Shown here piece after piece: positions 26,652 to 35,611 of a stretch of DNA of 64,000 nt. The first letter of the stretch is position 1. Each line of letters starts with the position of its first letter. This stretch comes from Erysipelotrichaceae bacterium. Its GTDB lineage: Bacteria; Bacillota_I; Bacilli_A; Erysipelotrichales; Erysipelotrichaceae. The position numbers were made by a program, and so were the translations under genes. The notes beneath the pieces were generated by a model. It was not told the DNA's origin and did no database searches. It was given only the letters and a program-made list of their open reading frames with translations. The stretch is taken from contig JAFRKI010000002.1 of the NCBI GenBank assembly GCA_017431825.1, positions 219,863-283,862 of the forward strand, written 5' to 3'.

Positions 26652-27931
26652 TATTCAGCCTCCTTTGTCTCTTCGACTACTTTTTTAGGACGTCCGCGTT
26701 TCTTCGGAGCTTCTTCCACGGCTTCTTCAGCCTTTTCCTTTATTTCTTCGACAGCTTCTTTTACTTCTTCTTTGACTTTCTTAGCTGTCTTCTTGACTTC
26801 TTCCTTGACTTCTTCAGCCTTGTCTTCGACAGCGGCCTTGACTTCTTCAGCCTTGTCCTGGGCTTTCTCAACGATCTCTTCTACCTTGTCGGCAGCCTTT
26901 TCAGCTGTCTCTTCAGCCTTGAGTTCAACGTTTTCCTTGACGGCAGTCAGGTCTTCCTTTACTTCCTCGACCTTGGTCTCTACGGCAGCCTTGACTTCTT
27001 CAGCCTTTTCTTCGACGGCAGCCTTTATTTCTTCGGTCTTGGTTTCAGCATTTTCCTTCTTGTTGATATAACGCTTTTCGGAATTTCTGTTGAAGCGGCC
27101 TCTGTTCTGAGCCTGCTGACGGTTTCTTTCCTCGTTTCTGGCTTTTCTTCTCTTTTCCTGTTCCTCGGCATGCTTTTCAACGTTGATGATGACGTCTTCC
27201 ATGGTGATGTCTTCGACGTCTTCACCTTCCTGATAAGCATCCTGCAGGATTCCGCCCTTGGCTTCGACGATGGCGTCAGCCAGTAAGGACATCATCAGCT
27301 TGATGGATTTGATGGCGTCGTCATTGGCCGGGATGGCATAATCGACGAAAGCCGGATCACAGTTGGTATCGGCTAATCCGAATACCGGGATATGGAGCTT
27401 TCTGGCTTCCAGCACGGCGTTGTGGTCTTCCTTAGGGTCGACTACGACGACAGCGTCAGGAAGTTTCTTCATTTCCTTGATACCGCCTAAAAAATTCTCT
27501 AAACGAGTTGCTTCCTTACGGATCAGTACGATTTCTTTTTTAGGATAGACATTTATCGTTCCGGATGTTTCCATCTCGTTGATCTCGATCAGTCGTTTGA
27601 TCCTCTTCTGGATCGTTCTGAAGTTGGTCAGGGTTCCGCCCAGCCATCTCTGGTTGATGTAGAAGGAACCGGATCTGGTAGCTTCATCGAGCACGATCTG
27701 CTGAGCCTGTTTCTTGGTTCCGACGAATAATACCTTTCCGCCGTTCTCGGCGATCTCTTTCAGCTTGTCGTAAGCTTTCTGCAGATCTTCCTGAGTCTTG
27801 TTTAAGTTGATGATATAAATACCATTCTTGGCAGTGTAAATAAACGGTTTACACTTAGGATCCCATCTTCTGGTCTGATGGCCGAAATGTACGCCGTTTT
27901 CCAGAAGTTTACGCATTGAAACTAATTGCAT
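26651..27931 (-). CDS. rpsB: Ribosomal protein S2 with long charged C-terminal extension
   Basis: The start at 27931 ([20 protein letters not shown]) is chosen because AGAGAGG lies just upstream and the S2 core begins there. Residues 1-232 are a normal S2, with [10 protein letters not shown] and GLADTNCDP. The protein then continues to residue 426 with about 190 extra residues. First comes a basic Arg/Gln/Asn-rich stretch (about 260-292). Then follow many Lys/Glu/Ala-rich amphipathic 11-residue-like repeats ([10 protein letters not shown] and variants), and finally an AT-hook-like PKKRGRPKK near 409-417. Bacillus S2 stops near 246 residues. The tail may be a coiled or disordered arm; its role is unknown. 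Confidence 0.95.
   Translation of the reverse strand: MQLVSMRKLLENGVHFGHQTRRWDPKCKPFIYTAKNGIYIINLNKTQEDLQKAYDKLKEIAENGGKVLFVGTKKQAQQIVLDEATRSGSFYINQRWLGGTLTNFRTIQKRIKRLIEINEMETSGTINVYPKKEIVLIRKEATRLENFLGGIKEMKKLPDAVVVVDPKEDHNAVLEARKLHIPVFGLADTNCDPAFVDYAIPANDDAIKSIKLMMSLLADAIVEAKGGILQDAYQEGEDVEDITMEDVIINVEKHAEEQEKRRKARNEERNRQQAQNRGRFNRNSEKRYINKKENAETKTEEIKAAVEEKAEEVKAAVETKVEEVKEDLTAVKENVELKAEETAEKAADKVEEIVEKAQDKAEEVKAAVEDKAEEVKEEVKKTAKKVKEEVKEAVEEIKEKAEEAVEEAPKKRGRPKKVVEETKEAE
26690..27055 (-). repeat. Low-complexity Lys/Glu/Ala repeat region in rpsB
   Basis: Codons about 293-414 of rpsB encode degenerate short repeats around [19 protein letters not shown], seen in DNA as many copies of a motif close to gccttgacttcttcagcctt. 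The reading frame is intact throughout. Confidence 0.85.
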
Positions 27932-28034
27932 TAAAAAATTTCCTCTCTTTCCGTTTCTCCTCCACTGTTTCAAACATCACTAAGCTTGTGCCACGGAGCG
28001 ATGAATTCACAGTGTGCGTTTTGCCACATAGGCT
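27932..28034 (-). promoter_or_regulatory. Structured 5' leader of rpsB (candidate S2 autoregulatory leader)
   Basis: About 100 bases separate the predicted transcription start from the rpsB ATG, the longest leader in the window. An outer helix can form between AAGC..GTG near 28035-28025 and CAC..GCTT near 27990-27982, enclosing a smaller GC-containing hairpin. Ribosomal protein leaders with S2 feedback are known in several bacteria. This assignment is inference from position and foldability. Confidence 0.45.
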
Positions 28035-28039
28035 TATTA

Positions 28040-28045
28040 ATTATA
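28040..28045 (-). promoter_or_regulatory. -10 box of rpsB-tsf
   Basis: TATAAT preceded by CAGG, on the minus strand, about 110 bases upstream of the rpsB ATG. No strong -35 is present; its place is taken by the palindrome at 28054-28071. Confidence 0.6.
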
Positions 28046-28053
28046 CCTGAAAA

Positions 28054-28071
28054 TGTTTCAAAAATGAAACA
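28054..28071 (-). other. Perfect 7-bp inverted repeat at the rpsB promoter
   Basis: TGTTTCA-TTTT-TGAAACA followed by TTTT lies between the xerC stop and the rpsB -10. It could be a weak terminator for the topA-trmFO-xerC unit or an operator covering the -35 position. The sequence alone does not decide. Confidence 0.5.
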
Positions 28072-28093
28072 CTTATTAATAAATTATGCAAAT

Positions 28094-29020
28094 TTATTCC
28101 TGTTCCGCTTTTCCGTCTTTACGGGAACGCGGATGAGCCTTGTTTACGGTGCTCTTTAAGCGGTCATAGGTAAGATGCGTATAGAGCTGCGTAGTACTGA
28201 GATTCGCATGTCCCAGAAGCTCCTGCACCGTTCTGAGGTCGGCGCCGTTATCCAGGAGATGAGTCGCAAAGCTGTGTCTTAGCATATGCGGATGGATATT
28301 GATTGGCAGGTCACATCTTTCCCTGACTTCACCGAGCAGCAGCTGCACCGAACGCGGTGAGACCTTGTCTCCTCTTTTGGAGAGGAAGAAATATTCCGAT
28401 CCTTTCTTATCGTAAAGGGAGCGGTATTCTCTGATATAGAGATCGAAAAGCTCGTTGAGTCTTGGGTAGTAAGGCACTATCCTTTCCTTGTTGCCCTTGC
28501 CGATAACTCTGAGGATCATTGCTTCCTTATCGATCTGGGAAGTCTTCAGTTCGCAGCATTCGGAAATACGCAGACCGCAGGCATAGATCGTTTCGATGAT
28601 GCAGCGGTTCCTGATATCCAGAGGCTGTTCTAAATCGAATACGTTCAGTATCGTTTCGATCTGATCGAAGGTCAGGACGTCAGGCAGGTGCTTCTCGACG
28701 TGGATCTTCTTGTACAGGGTAAAAGGATTGTGATCGGCTTCATGCATCATCACGAGATATTTATAGAAGGACCTCAGGGAACTCAGATTCCTTGAATAGC
28801 TGGAATTGGAGATCTTCCCTCTGGTGATCTTACCGCTCCTTAATAAGGAGATATAGTCAAAAGACTCATTCTTGCCGACGTCGTTGAAACTGCTTATCTT
28901 ATTGTCTTCCAGGTACTTTATAAAACGGCTGATATCCCTCCGGTAGGCATCGGCGGTCTTTTCGGAGCCCGTTCTTTTGGCACTCAGGTATTTTATGAAG
29001 TCTTCCAGAGTCTTATACAT
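28094..29020 (-). CDS. xerC: Tyrosine recombinase XerC
   Basis: The 308-residue site-specific recombinase has an N-terminal SAM-like core-binding domain (about 1-95) and a catalytic domain. The catalytic domain holds the first arginine in ACGLRISECCEL, HMLRHSFATHLLD, the HxxTxxxYTH-type end and the nucleophilic tyrosine in TQLYTHL. It resolves chromosome dimers at dif together with XerD. Its place after topA-trmFO, as in Bacillus (codV), supports XerC over XerD. It overlaps trmFO by 8 bases. The hslVU-codY genes that often follow are absent. Confidence 0.92.
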   Translation of the reverse strand: MYKTLEDFIKYLSAKRTGSEKTADAYRRDISRFIKYLEDNKISSFNDVGKNESFDYISLLRSGKITRGKISNSSYSRNLSSLRSFYKYLVMMHEADHNPFTLYKKIHVEKHLPDVLTFDQIETILNVFDLEQPLDIRNRCIIETIYACGLRISECCELKTSQIDKEAMILRVIGKGNKERIVPYYPRLNELFDLYIREYRSLYDKKGSEYFFLSKRGDKVSPRSVQLLLGEVRERCDLPINIHPHMLRHSFATHLLDNGADLRTVQELLGHANLSTTQLYTHLTYDRLKSTVNKAHPRSRKDGKAEQE

Positions 29021-30308
29021 ATTTTTCCTTATATTCTTTAACTTCGGCTAAGGCGTGAGCCGCATAATAGGCCTTCTTTTCTTTCTTATTGCCTTTATAG
29101 TCGCACCTGAAGATGCCGAAATTGGCATTCATCGGGACCAGTTTAGTGATGCTTTCATCGCTGATGTAGCCGGCCATGGCGCCGATCATCGTATCGGGAC
29201 CAAGTTCGTCCTTTATCCCACCGTCCAGGTACTGTTTCAGGCATAAAGCCGCATAAAGACCGGAGGCTGCCGATTCAACGTAGCCTTCGACACCGCTGAT
29301 CTGCCCGGCCACGAAGACGTTGGGGTACTTTATCATCTGGTATTTATTATTCAGTACCTTCGGTGAATTGATATAGGTATTGCGGTGCATAACGCCGTAT
29401 CTGACGATGGACACGTTCCTTAAGGCCGGAATGAGCTTGAGTACCCTTTCCTGTTCGCCGAAGGTCAGATGGGTCTGGAAACCGACGATGTTGTAGAGAG
29501 TGTCGATCGCATTGTCCTTTCTCAGCTGGACTACCGCATAAGGTCTTACGCCGTCATGTTCAAGACCGACGGGTTTCATCGGACCGAAAAGCAGGGTCTC
29601 ATAGCCCCTTCTGGCCATCTCTTCAAAAGGCATGCAGCCTTCGAAGTAGATCTCGTCAAAACCGTGGACGTCGGCTTTCTTCGCTTCGATGACCGCTTTA
29701 TGGAACGTTTCGAATTCCTCTCTGGTCAAAGGACAGTTGATATAGTCGCCCTTTGAATCCTCATCGTAACGGGACTTGTAGTAGGCGCTGTCAAAGTCGA
29801 TGGAATCCTTTTCCACGATCGGCGATACCGCATCATAGAAATAAAGATAATCATTGCCGCAGAGCTTTTTTATCTCGTCTGAAAGCTGACCATCGCATAA
29901 AGGTCCGGCCGCAATGACAGTCGGAACTTCAGGATCGATGGATGTGACTTCCTCGTGTATGACTTCGATGTCTGGATGGGAATTTATCTTATCGGTTATG
30001 TACTGTGAGAAACCCAGACGGTCTACCGCCAGCGATTTTCCGGCTTCGACCCTGGTCTTATCAGCTGCCTCCATGATCAGCGAATCGAGGATACGCATCT
30101 CTTGCTTAAGGAGTCCTACCGCATTGTTCAGGTCATCGCTTCTTAACGAATTCGAACAGATCAGTTCGCCAAAGAGATCCGTCTTAAAAGCCTCATGTTT
30201 CTTCAGAGGCTTCTGTTCATAAAGCTTTACTCTGATGCCAAGCCGAGCGAGCTTATATGCCGCTTCGCTTCCGGCCAGTCCGGCACCGATGACCTTTACT
30301 TCCTTCAT
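29013..30308 (-). CDS. trmFO: Folate/FAD-dependent tRNA (uracil-54-C5)-methyltransferase
   Basis: The 431-residue flavoprotein starts with the FAD-binding VIGAGLAGSEAAYKLA (residues 6-21). It carries family blocks such as FGELICSNSLRS, CMPFEEMARRG and SGVEGYVESAASGL. It makes ribothymidine at position 54 of tRNA using methylenetetrahydrofolate. Its ATG overlaps the topA stop by one base and its end overlaps xerC. Confidence 0.97.
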   Translation of the reverse strand: MKEVKVIGAGLAGSEAAYKLARLGIRVKLYEQKPLKKHEAFKTDLFGELICSNSLRSDDLNNAVGLLKQEMRILDSLIMEAADKTRVEAGKSLAVDRLGFSQYITDKINSHPDIEVIHEEVTSIDPEVPTVIAAGPLCDGQLSDEIKKLCGNDYLYFYDAVSPIVEKDSIDFDSAYYKSRYDEDSKGDYINCPLTREEFETFHKAVIEAKKADVHGFDEIYFEGCMPFEEMARRGYETLLFGPMKPVGLEHDGVRPYAVVQLRKDNAIDTLYNIVGFQTHLTFGEQERVLKLIPALRNVSIVRYGVMHRNTYINSPKVLNNKYQMIKYPNVFVAGQISGVEGYVESAASGLYAALCLKQYLDGGIKDELGPDTMIGAMAGYISDESITKLVPMNANFGIFRCDYKGNKKEKKAYYAAHALAEVKEYKEKYV

Positions 30309-32425
30309 TATTTCTTTTTTCTTCTCGTATAACGAGGTTTTTCACCTTCGATGTTTTCGATGTATTTGCACTTAGGGAAACCCGAACAGCCGATGAAGTA
30401 GGTGCCGTAACGGCTTTTGCGCTTCAATAAAGGCTTGCCGCATTCAGGACATTCCCTGCCTACTTCTTCCGGCTTTTCCTGCGCTATCTTTTCGATATAG
30501 CGGCAATCCGGATATTTCGAACAGGAAATGAACTTTCCGTAGCGGCCGTTTCTGTACACCAGCGCAGAACCGCATTCCGGGCAGTTTCTGCCCACTTCTT
30601 CGGTAACGATGTAACTGCACTTAGGATAGTTGGAACAGGCCTCAAAACGTCCGTATTTGCCGTCCTTGTATACCATGTCACTGCCGCATAAAGGACATTT
30701 GTTGCCGGACTTTTCATCTTCCTTCTTTTCCATCTTTTCATAGGCCGTATCGACCAGAGGCTGAAATTCGTCATAGAAATGCCTCAGGTATTCGATATTG
30801 TCTTCCTTGGCTTCGGCTATCTTATCAAGTCCGTCTTCCATCTGGGCAGTGTATTTGACGTTGATGATGGAATTGAAGAATTCCCGCAGTTTTTCATCGG
30901 TAAGTATGCCCTTTTCGGTAGGGAAGAAATACTTGGTCTTGGACTTGTCCGATCCTTTCCTGAGTTCCACGTAATCACGGGCACAGATGGTGTCGATGAT
31001 GGTGGCATAGGTACTTGGTCTGCCCACTCCTTCTTCTTCCAGAGCCTTGATCAGTCTGGCTTCGGTATAGCGTGAAGGGCCTTCGGTGAAGTGCTGTTCC
31101 TTTTCCGCTTTCACAAGCGAGAGTTCGTCGCCCTTGTTTAAAGGAGAGAGCACGACGTCCTTGCTGGAATCGTAGTCCTTATAGACCTTCAGGAAACCGT
31201 CGAAGAGCAGTTCGATGCCGTTGACGGTAAAGAGGAGCCCGTCGCTTTCGATCTCATAGGTGACGGTCTTGCTGACGGAATCAGCCATCAGCGAAGCCAG
31301 GGCTCTGGCATAGATCAGTTTATAAAGCTTGAACTGGTCATTGGAAAGGTATTCCTTCACTGATTCCGGCGTATTGGCCAGAGAAGTCGGCCTGATGGCT
31401 TCATGGGCATCCTGACTTGATTCGTCATTCTTTACCCGGTATGTGCCTTTGTAGTTTTCACCGTAATCTTCGATGATCTTTGCGTAGGCGCTGTTTATGA
31501 ATTCGCCGGATAATCTCGTGGAATCGGTACGCATGTAGGTGATAAGGCCGACGGTCTCCTTGCCTAAGTCGATACCTTCATAGAGATTCTGTGCCAGCAT
31601 CATCGTCTTCTTGGCGGAGAAGCCCAGTTTTGAGGAGGCTTCCTGCTGCAGAGTGGAAGTGATGAAAGGAAGATAAGGCGATCTCTTCTTATTCTTTTCG
31701 ATGACGTCCTTTACGATGAAAGGATCCTTTACTCTTGAGAGGACTTTGTCGGCTTCTTCTTCGTTCTTGATCTCGGCCTTGTTGCCGTCGATCTTTGTTA
31801 GAGTCGTATCGAACTTGGCCTTGTCTTTCTTTAATAAAGCCTTGATGGTCCAGTATTCTTCCGGTACGAAGTTTTCGATCTCCTTTTCCCGGTCACAGAT
31901 CATCCTTAAGGCTACGGACTGTACTCTGCCGGCGGATTGCGATCTGATCTTTCTTTTCAGAAGCGAAGACAGCTTGAAACCGATGATACGGTCAAGTATC
32001 CTTCTGGTTTCCTGCGATTTGACCAGGTCGATATCGATACTGCGCGGGTTGTCTATCGCATTCAGTACCGCATTCTTCGTTATTTCGTTAAAGACGATTC
32101 TATTGTTATCACCGATATTGAGTCCGAGTTCATCTGCCAGATGCCAGGAGATGGCTTCTCCTTCCCGGTCGGGGTCGGTTGCCAGGAGAACTTCATCGCA
32201 TGACGACGAGAGTTTCTTGAGTTCCTTGACGACATCCTTCTTGTCCTTGTTGACCACATAGTCAGGCTTGAAGTCGTTTTCGATATCGACTCCGAGTCCT
32301 CCTTTTCCTCTGGTGGAAAGGTCTCTGATATGCCCTTTTGAGGATACGACCTTGTAGTCTTTTCCCAGATATTTTTCGATGGTTTTGGACTTTGACGGTG
32401 ATTCTACGATTACTAGTTTTTTCAT
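30308..32425 (-). CDS. topA: DNA topoisomerase I (type IA)
   Basis: The 705-residue enzyme has the N-terminal Toprim domain (IVESPSKSKTIEKYLG at 5-20, DPDREGEAISWHL), and the active tyrosine in GLITYMRTDSTRLS. Three C-terminal four-cysteine zinc ribbons are visible: CPLCGSD, CPECGSA and CPECGKP, each ending CSxxPxCxYI. It relaxes negative supercoils. The ATG has AAGGAAC upstream. A 48-base gap after dprA holds a possible separate promoter. Confidence 0.97.
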   Translation of the reverse strand: MKKLVIVESPSKSKTIEKYLGKDYKVVSSKGHIRDLSTRGKGGLGVDIENDFKPDYVVNKDKKDVVKELKKLSSSCDEVLLATDPDREGEAISWHLADELGLNIGDNNRIVFNEITKNAVLNAIDNPRSIDIDLVKSQETRRILDRIIGFKLSSLLKRKIRSQSAGRVQSVALRMICDREKEIENFVPEEYWTIKALLKKDKAKFDTTLTKIDGNKAEIKNEEEADKVLSRVKDPFIVKDVIEKNKKRSPYLPFITSTLQQEASSKLGFSAKKTMMLAQNLYEGIDLGKETVGLITYMRTDSTRLSGEFINSAYAKIIEDYGENYKGTYRVKNDESSQDAHEAIRPTSLANTPESVKEYLSNDQFKLYKLIYARALASLMADSVSKTVTYEIESDGLLFTVNGIELLFDGFLKVYKDYDSSKDVVLSPLNKGDELSLVKAEKEQHFTEGPSRYTEARLIKALEEEGVGRPSTYATIIDTICARDYVELRKGSDKSKTKYFFPTEKGILTDEKLREFFNSIINVKYTAQMEDGLDKIAEAKEDNIEYLRHFYDEFQPLVDTAYEKMEKKEDEKSGNKCPLCGSDMVYKDGKYGRFEACSNYPKCSYIVTEEVGRNCPECGSALVYRNGRYGKFISCSKYPDCRYIEKIAQEKPEEVGRECPECGKPLLKRKSRYGTYFIGCSGFPKCKYIENIEGEKPRYTRRKKK

Positions 32426-32448
32426 AATGTTCCTTTTCTAAATATAAA

Positions 32449-32477
32449 GTTTTACACAAACGTCATTGATATGTCAA
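32449..32477 (-). promoter_or_regulatory. Possible internal promoter for topA
   Basis: TTGACA at 32477-32472, a 17-base spacer and TAAAAC at 32454-32449 lie in the dprA-topA gap. The -10 matches consensus in four of six positions, so this is a weak candidate. Confidence 0.35.
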
Positions 32478-33190
32478 ATGGAAATATCCTCGTCGCTTAT
32501 CATCATGGCGCCTTCATTTATCAGATAGTTATTGTATCTTCCTTCTGTTGAAAATACGTCATAGGGCAGGACTTTGACGTCTTTTCCCAGTTCCAGTGCG
32601 GCATTGATGGTAGTCAGCGTTCCGCTTTTTTCATGGGCTTCCATGATGTAGACGGTACCCGCCAAGGCGGCTATTATCCGGTTACGGAAAGGAAAATTAT
32701 AAGGGTATGGCATACACTTTCCGGGATATTCGGACAGTAGCAGTCCTTCCTGTTCGATCTTTTCATAAAGCCCTTCATTTTCTTTGGGATAGATGTAATC
32801 GATGCCGCAGCCCAGGATCCCGATAGTCCTGGCTGCATTCCTGTGGGCATGAGCGTCTATGCCTCTTGCGAGTCCCGATATGACGACATTATCGGAAAAG
32901 TGTCTTACCAGAGCTTTCGTCGCATCAAGGGCATAATCACAGGGCTTTCTGGACCCTACGACGGCTATTTTCCTTTCCCTGAGCAGTTCCTTATTACCCT
33001 TGTAGAACAGCACGAAAGGAGGCTCTTTAAGGTCATAGAGCTCCTTCGGGTAATCATTGTCAAAAACGGTCAGACAGCTCTCACAGGGAAGATATTCGAC
33101 GTCTTCCCTGTTTATGATCGCGTGTCTGATCCGGTCGTAGCTGCCCTTATACTTTATGGCCAGGCTTATCAGTATTTCCCTGTTGTTCAC
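32474..33190 (-). CDS. dprA: DNA-processing protein DprA, short form
   Basis: At 238 residues this is shorter than typical DprA (280-370). It holds mainly the Rossmann-like DNA/RecA-binding core: AVVGSRKPCDYAL, VISGLARGIDAHAHRNA, GILGCGIDYIYPKEN and the later EAHEKSGTLTT. The C-terminal winged helix is missing and the N-terminal SAM part is brief. DprA loads RecA on incoming single-stranded DNA during natural transformation, but homologues persist in non-competent species. It lies between rnhB and topA, as in Bacillus. Confidence 0.93.
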   Translation of the reverse strand: MNNREILISLAIKYKGSYDRIRHAIINREDVEYLPCESCLTVFDNDYPKELYDLKEPPFVLFYKGNKELLRERKIAVVGSRKPCDYALDATKALVRHFSDNVVISGLARGIDAHAHRNAARTIGILGCGIDYIYPKENEGLYEKIEQEGLLLSEYPGKCMPYPYNFPFRNRIIAALAGTVYIMEAHEKSGTLTTINAALELGKDVKVLPYDVFSTEGRYNNYLINEGAMMISDEDISI

Positions 33191-33196
33191 ATACTA

Positions 33197-33817
33197 TTAT
33201 TGACAGGTATTCTGAAAATTCCTAAACTTTTTATTCTGACAGGGTCTATAGGACATCCGGTAGATGTCAAAGATGCCGTATTTCTCCATCAGTTCAAGAT
33301 GTCTTCTGGTAGGATAGCCTTTATGTCTGATGTATTCGTATTCGGGATGGAGATGGTCATAGCCCCACATGATATGATCCCTCAGGACCTTGGCCAGGAT
33401 GGAGGCTGCGGCGATGGAGATCGACTTGGCATCGCCCTTGATGATAGGTATGACTTTTGGGTCTTCCTCGATCTTCATGGCATCGGTCAGCACCTGTTTC
33501 ACGTCATAGCTTTTTGCCAGTTCAGCCATGGCCTTCCTGGTAGCGGCATAGATATTCAGTTCATCGATCTCTTTCGGTTTTACGATCTTAAAGGCGAAGT
33601 ATACGGCATCCTTTATGATGACCTTAAAGAGCTCTTCTCTTTTCTTTTCAGTCAGTTTCTTGGAGTCATCGATGAGATCATTACTGTAACCGGAAGGCAG
33701 TACGCAGCATGCCACCACCAAAGGACCGCAGAGAGGTCCCCTGCCGGCTTCATCGATGCCCATGACGAGGTCGCCGCCCGGCCAGTTCAGATGTTCATAT
33801 TCATTGAGCAGACTCAT
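33197..33817 (-). CDS. rnhB: Ribonuclease HII
   Basis: The conserved catalytic block GIDEAGRGPLCGPLVVA and the later ILTDAMKIEEDP, KGDAKSISIAAASILAK and HPEYEYIRHKGYPT identify RNase HII, which cuts the RNA strand at ribonucleotides in DNA. The start at 33817 (MSLLNEYEHLNWPG) gives 206 residues and has GAAAG upstream. The in-frame ATG at 33859 would add 14 unconserved residues and has no suitable ribosome-binding site. Either way the start lies inside the rbgA end, in another frame. Confidence 0.93.
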   Translation of the reverse strand: MSLLNEYEHLNWPGGDLVMGIDEAGRGPLCGPLVVACCVLPSGYSNDLIDDSKKLTEKKREELFKVIIKDAVYFAFKIVKPKEIDELNIYAATRKAMAELAKSYDVKQVLTDAMKIEEDPKVIPIIKGDAKSISIAAASILAKVLRDHIMWGYDHLHPEYEYIRHKGYPTRRHLELMEKYGIFDIYRMSYRPCQNKKFRNFQNTCQ

Positions 33818-34637
33818 ATCTTTCAAAGGTGATGCGTCCGAGACTGCCGCCGCGGACATCCTTCAGAAACATCTCACAGGTCTTCTGGATATCCGGTTCC
33901 CCTTCGCTCACCAGCCATTTTCTATTGAGGGCGATCTCCTTTATCAGATCTTCCTTCGATTCATCGATACCGTAACGTTTATTCAGTAAACCGGGATAGT
34001 TTTCCTTTATATAGTTTATGCCGAAAGCACAGAGAGCTTCCTTGTCGAGGATGTCATCGTTGATGCTTCCCAGAAGCGCCAGTATCCGGGCCTTTTCCTG
34101 ATCGTCGAACTTCGGCCATAAGACGCCAGGCGTATCCAGCAGTTCCACGTCTTCGTTGATCCTGATCCACTGCAGATTCTTCGTGACGCCTGGCCGGTTC
34201 TCGGCTTTGGCTGCCTTTTTCTTTACGATGTTGTTGATGAAGGTGGACTTGCCGACGTTGGGAATGCCGACCACCATGGCTCTCAATGTCTTTTTCCTTA
34301 TGCCTCTGGCTTTGGCTTTTTCCAGTTTGTCCTTCAGGATGTCCTTAACTTCATTCACGACTCTGTTCGTAAGCCTGTCGTTTACGGAATCGGCCGGTAA
34401 GGCCCTTTCAAAAAAGGAAAGCCATTTCCGGTTTTCTTCCTCGTCAGCCATATCGGCTTTGTTCAGTATGATCAGTCTTTTCTTATTTCTGGCCAGCTCT
34501 TCCAATAAGGGATTGGCAGACGCTAAAGGCATGCGGGCATCCCGCAGTTCTATCACGATATCTACCAGTTTCAGCTCTTCTTCCATCTGCCTTCTGGCTT
34601 TCGCCATATGGCCGGGATACCAGTTTATATCAGTCAT
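33801..34637 (-). CDS. rbgA: Ribosome biogenesis GTPase RbgA (YlqF)
   Basis: The 278-residue protein begins with the family mark INWYPGHMAKARR. It has circularly permuted GTPase motifs: G4 NKADM (about 60) comes before G1 GIPNVGKST (about 124) and G3 DTPGV. It acts late in 50S subunit assembly. It follows lepB by one base and overlaps rnhB. In Bacillus it lies in the same rplS-rbgA-rnhB run. Confidence 0.96.
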   Translation of the reverse strand: MTDINWYPGHMAKARRQMEEELKLVDIVIELRDARMPLASANPLLEELARNKKRLIILNKADMADEEENRKWLSFFERALPADSVNDRLTNRVVNEVKDILKDKLEKAKARGIRKKTLRAMVVGIPNVGKSTFINNIVKKKAAKAENRPGVTKNLQWIRINEDVELLDTPGVLWPKFDDQEKARILALLGSINDDILDKEALCAFGINYIKENYPGLLNKRYGIDESKEDLIKEIALNRKWLVSEGEPDIQKTCEMFLKDVRGGSLGRITFERYESAQ

Positions 34638-34638
34638 C

Positions 34639-35142
34639 TTACTTCTTTATTCCGAAATGATTCAGAGGATAGTAAATGAATAAGTTCGTTGACTTAATGT
34701 CTTCCATGGTAAAAGGACCGTAATAGCGGGAATCACGGGATACTCTTCTGTTGTCGCCTAGACAGTAATACTCATCCTCTCCCAGTACGACGGAGAAATC
34801 GGCGGTCACGGTATCCGTAAGGAAATCCTCTTGCACATATTCGCCGTTTATGTAGAGCTTGTTGTCCCTGTATTCGACAGTCTCGCCCGGCAGTCCTATC
34901 ACTCTTTTTACCAGGAGGGAGCTTGATTTTTCGCTTTCGATCACACAGATGTCGAAACGTTCGATGTTGTTTCTGGTCACCAGCAGGCTTATGCCTCGGT
35001 CTCCGGTCTCAAGTCCCGGTGCCATGGAGGAGCCCATTACTTCCACCGATACGATGACGAACTTGTTCAGTATGAAAACCACCAGCAGCGCTATGCCTAC
35101 CGATTCTAAAATGTCTATCAGAAACTTCTTAACTTTTTCCAT
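34639..35142 (-). CDS. lepB: Signal peptidase I
   Basis: The 167-residue type I signal peptidase has one N-terminal membrane helix (about 10-30), the catalytic serine in GSSMAPGL (S39) and the general-base lysine in LLVKRVIGLPGE (K79). The C-terminal box GDNRRVSRDSR is also seen. It removes signal peptides from secreted proteins such as the GH73 enzyme in this window. There is no Shine-Dalgarno sequence. TACAAT ends 6 bases before the ATG and sits in the T-run of the rplS terminator. Confidence 0.96.
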   Translation of the reverse strand: MEKVKKFLIDILESVGIALLVVFILNKFVIVSVEVMGSSMAPGLETGDRGISLLVTRNNIERFDICVIESEKSSSLLVKRVIGLPGETVEYRDNKLYINGEYVQEDFLTDTVTADFSVVLGEDEYYCLGDNRRVSRDSRYYGPFTMEDIKSTNLFIYYPLNHFGIKK

Positions 35143-35148
35143 AACACT

Positions 35149-35154
35149 ATTGTA
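35149..35154 (-). promoter_or_regulatory. -10 box of lepB operon, leaderless layout
   Basis: TACAAT ends 6 bases before the ATG at 35142, directly after the T-run of the rplS terminator. No Shine-Dalgarno sequence and no clear -35 are present. Confidence 0.6.
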
Positions 35155-35156
35155 TT

Positions 35157-35181
35157 AAAAAAAGCCGTCTTTAGACGACTT
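35157..35181 (-). terminator. Terminator of rplS
   Basis: On the minus strand AAGTCGTC pairs with GACGGCTT (one G-U pair, loop TAAA) and is followed by seven T, 4 bases after the rplS stop. Confidence 0.9.
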
Positions 35182-35184
35182 ATT

Positions 35185-35532
35185 TTAACGGACTTCCTTG
35201 ATCCTGGCAGATTTGCCTGAACGTCCTCTAAGGTAATAGAGCTTGGCTCTTCTTACTTTACCGACTCTGACGATCTGGATGGAATCAACGATCGGTGAAT
35301 GTAACGGGAACGTTCTTTCGACGCCGACGCCGTTGGAGAGCTTTCTGACGGTGAAGGTCTCGCCGATTCCGGAACCCTTGATCCTGATGATCGTTCCTTC
35401 GAATGCCTGGATACGTGATTTGTCGCCTTCCTTGATCTTAACGCCTACTTTGACAGTCATGCCCGGACGCAGTTCAGGAAGATCAGTCTTCATTTGACTT
35501 TTAGTAATTTCGTTAACTAAATTTAAATTCAT
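35185..35532 (-). CDS. rplS: Ribosomal protein L19
   Basis: From the ATG at 35532 ([19 protein letters not shown]) the product is 115 residues, the normal length for L19. Family blocks are [21 protein letters not shown] and [36 protein letters not shown] immediately precedes this ATG, so the in-frame ATG six codons upstream is rejected. It forms a single-gene unit with its own promoter, leader and terminator, split from trmD by the surface island. Confidence 0.97.
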   Translation of the reverse strand: MNLNLVNEITKSQMKTDLPELRPGMTVKVGVKIKEGDKSRIQAFEGTIIRIKGSGIGETFTVRKLSNGVGVERTFPLHSPIVDSIQIVRVGKVRRAKLYYLRGRSGKSARIKEVR

Positions 35533-35606
35533 ACCTTTCTCCTTTAACATGTATATAATTACTGTTCATAATCGTTAAGAAAAGCGGAACAATAATGCGA
35601 AACGCT
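35533..35606 (-). promoter_or_regulatory. 5' leader of rplS (candidate L19 leader)
   Basis: About 70 bases lie between the predicted start site and the ATG. AGCG and CGCT can close a stem-loop near 35582-35605. An L19 leader family is known upstream of rplS in Firmicutes; membership here is inferred from position only. Confidence 0.4.
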
Positions 35607-35611
35607 CATTT

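Noticed and set aside
26651..27055. Low-complexity end of rpsB as an assembly or frameshift error
   Set aside because: The frame stays open, codon use matches neighbours, repeats are degenerate rather than exact, and the stop overlaps the tsf start naturally.
32843..33832. A 329-codon open frame on the plus strand
   Set aside because: It is antisense to dprA and rnhB, has no ribosome-binding site, and the minus-strand proteins are clear family members.
33818..33859. Longer N-terminus of RNase HII
   Set aside because: The extra 14 residues are not like the family and the upstream ATG lacks a spaced Shine-Dalgarno.
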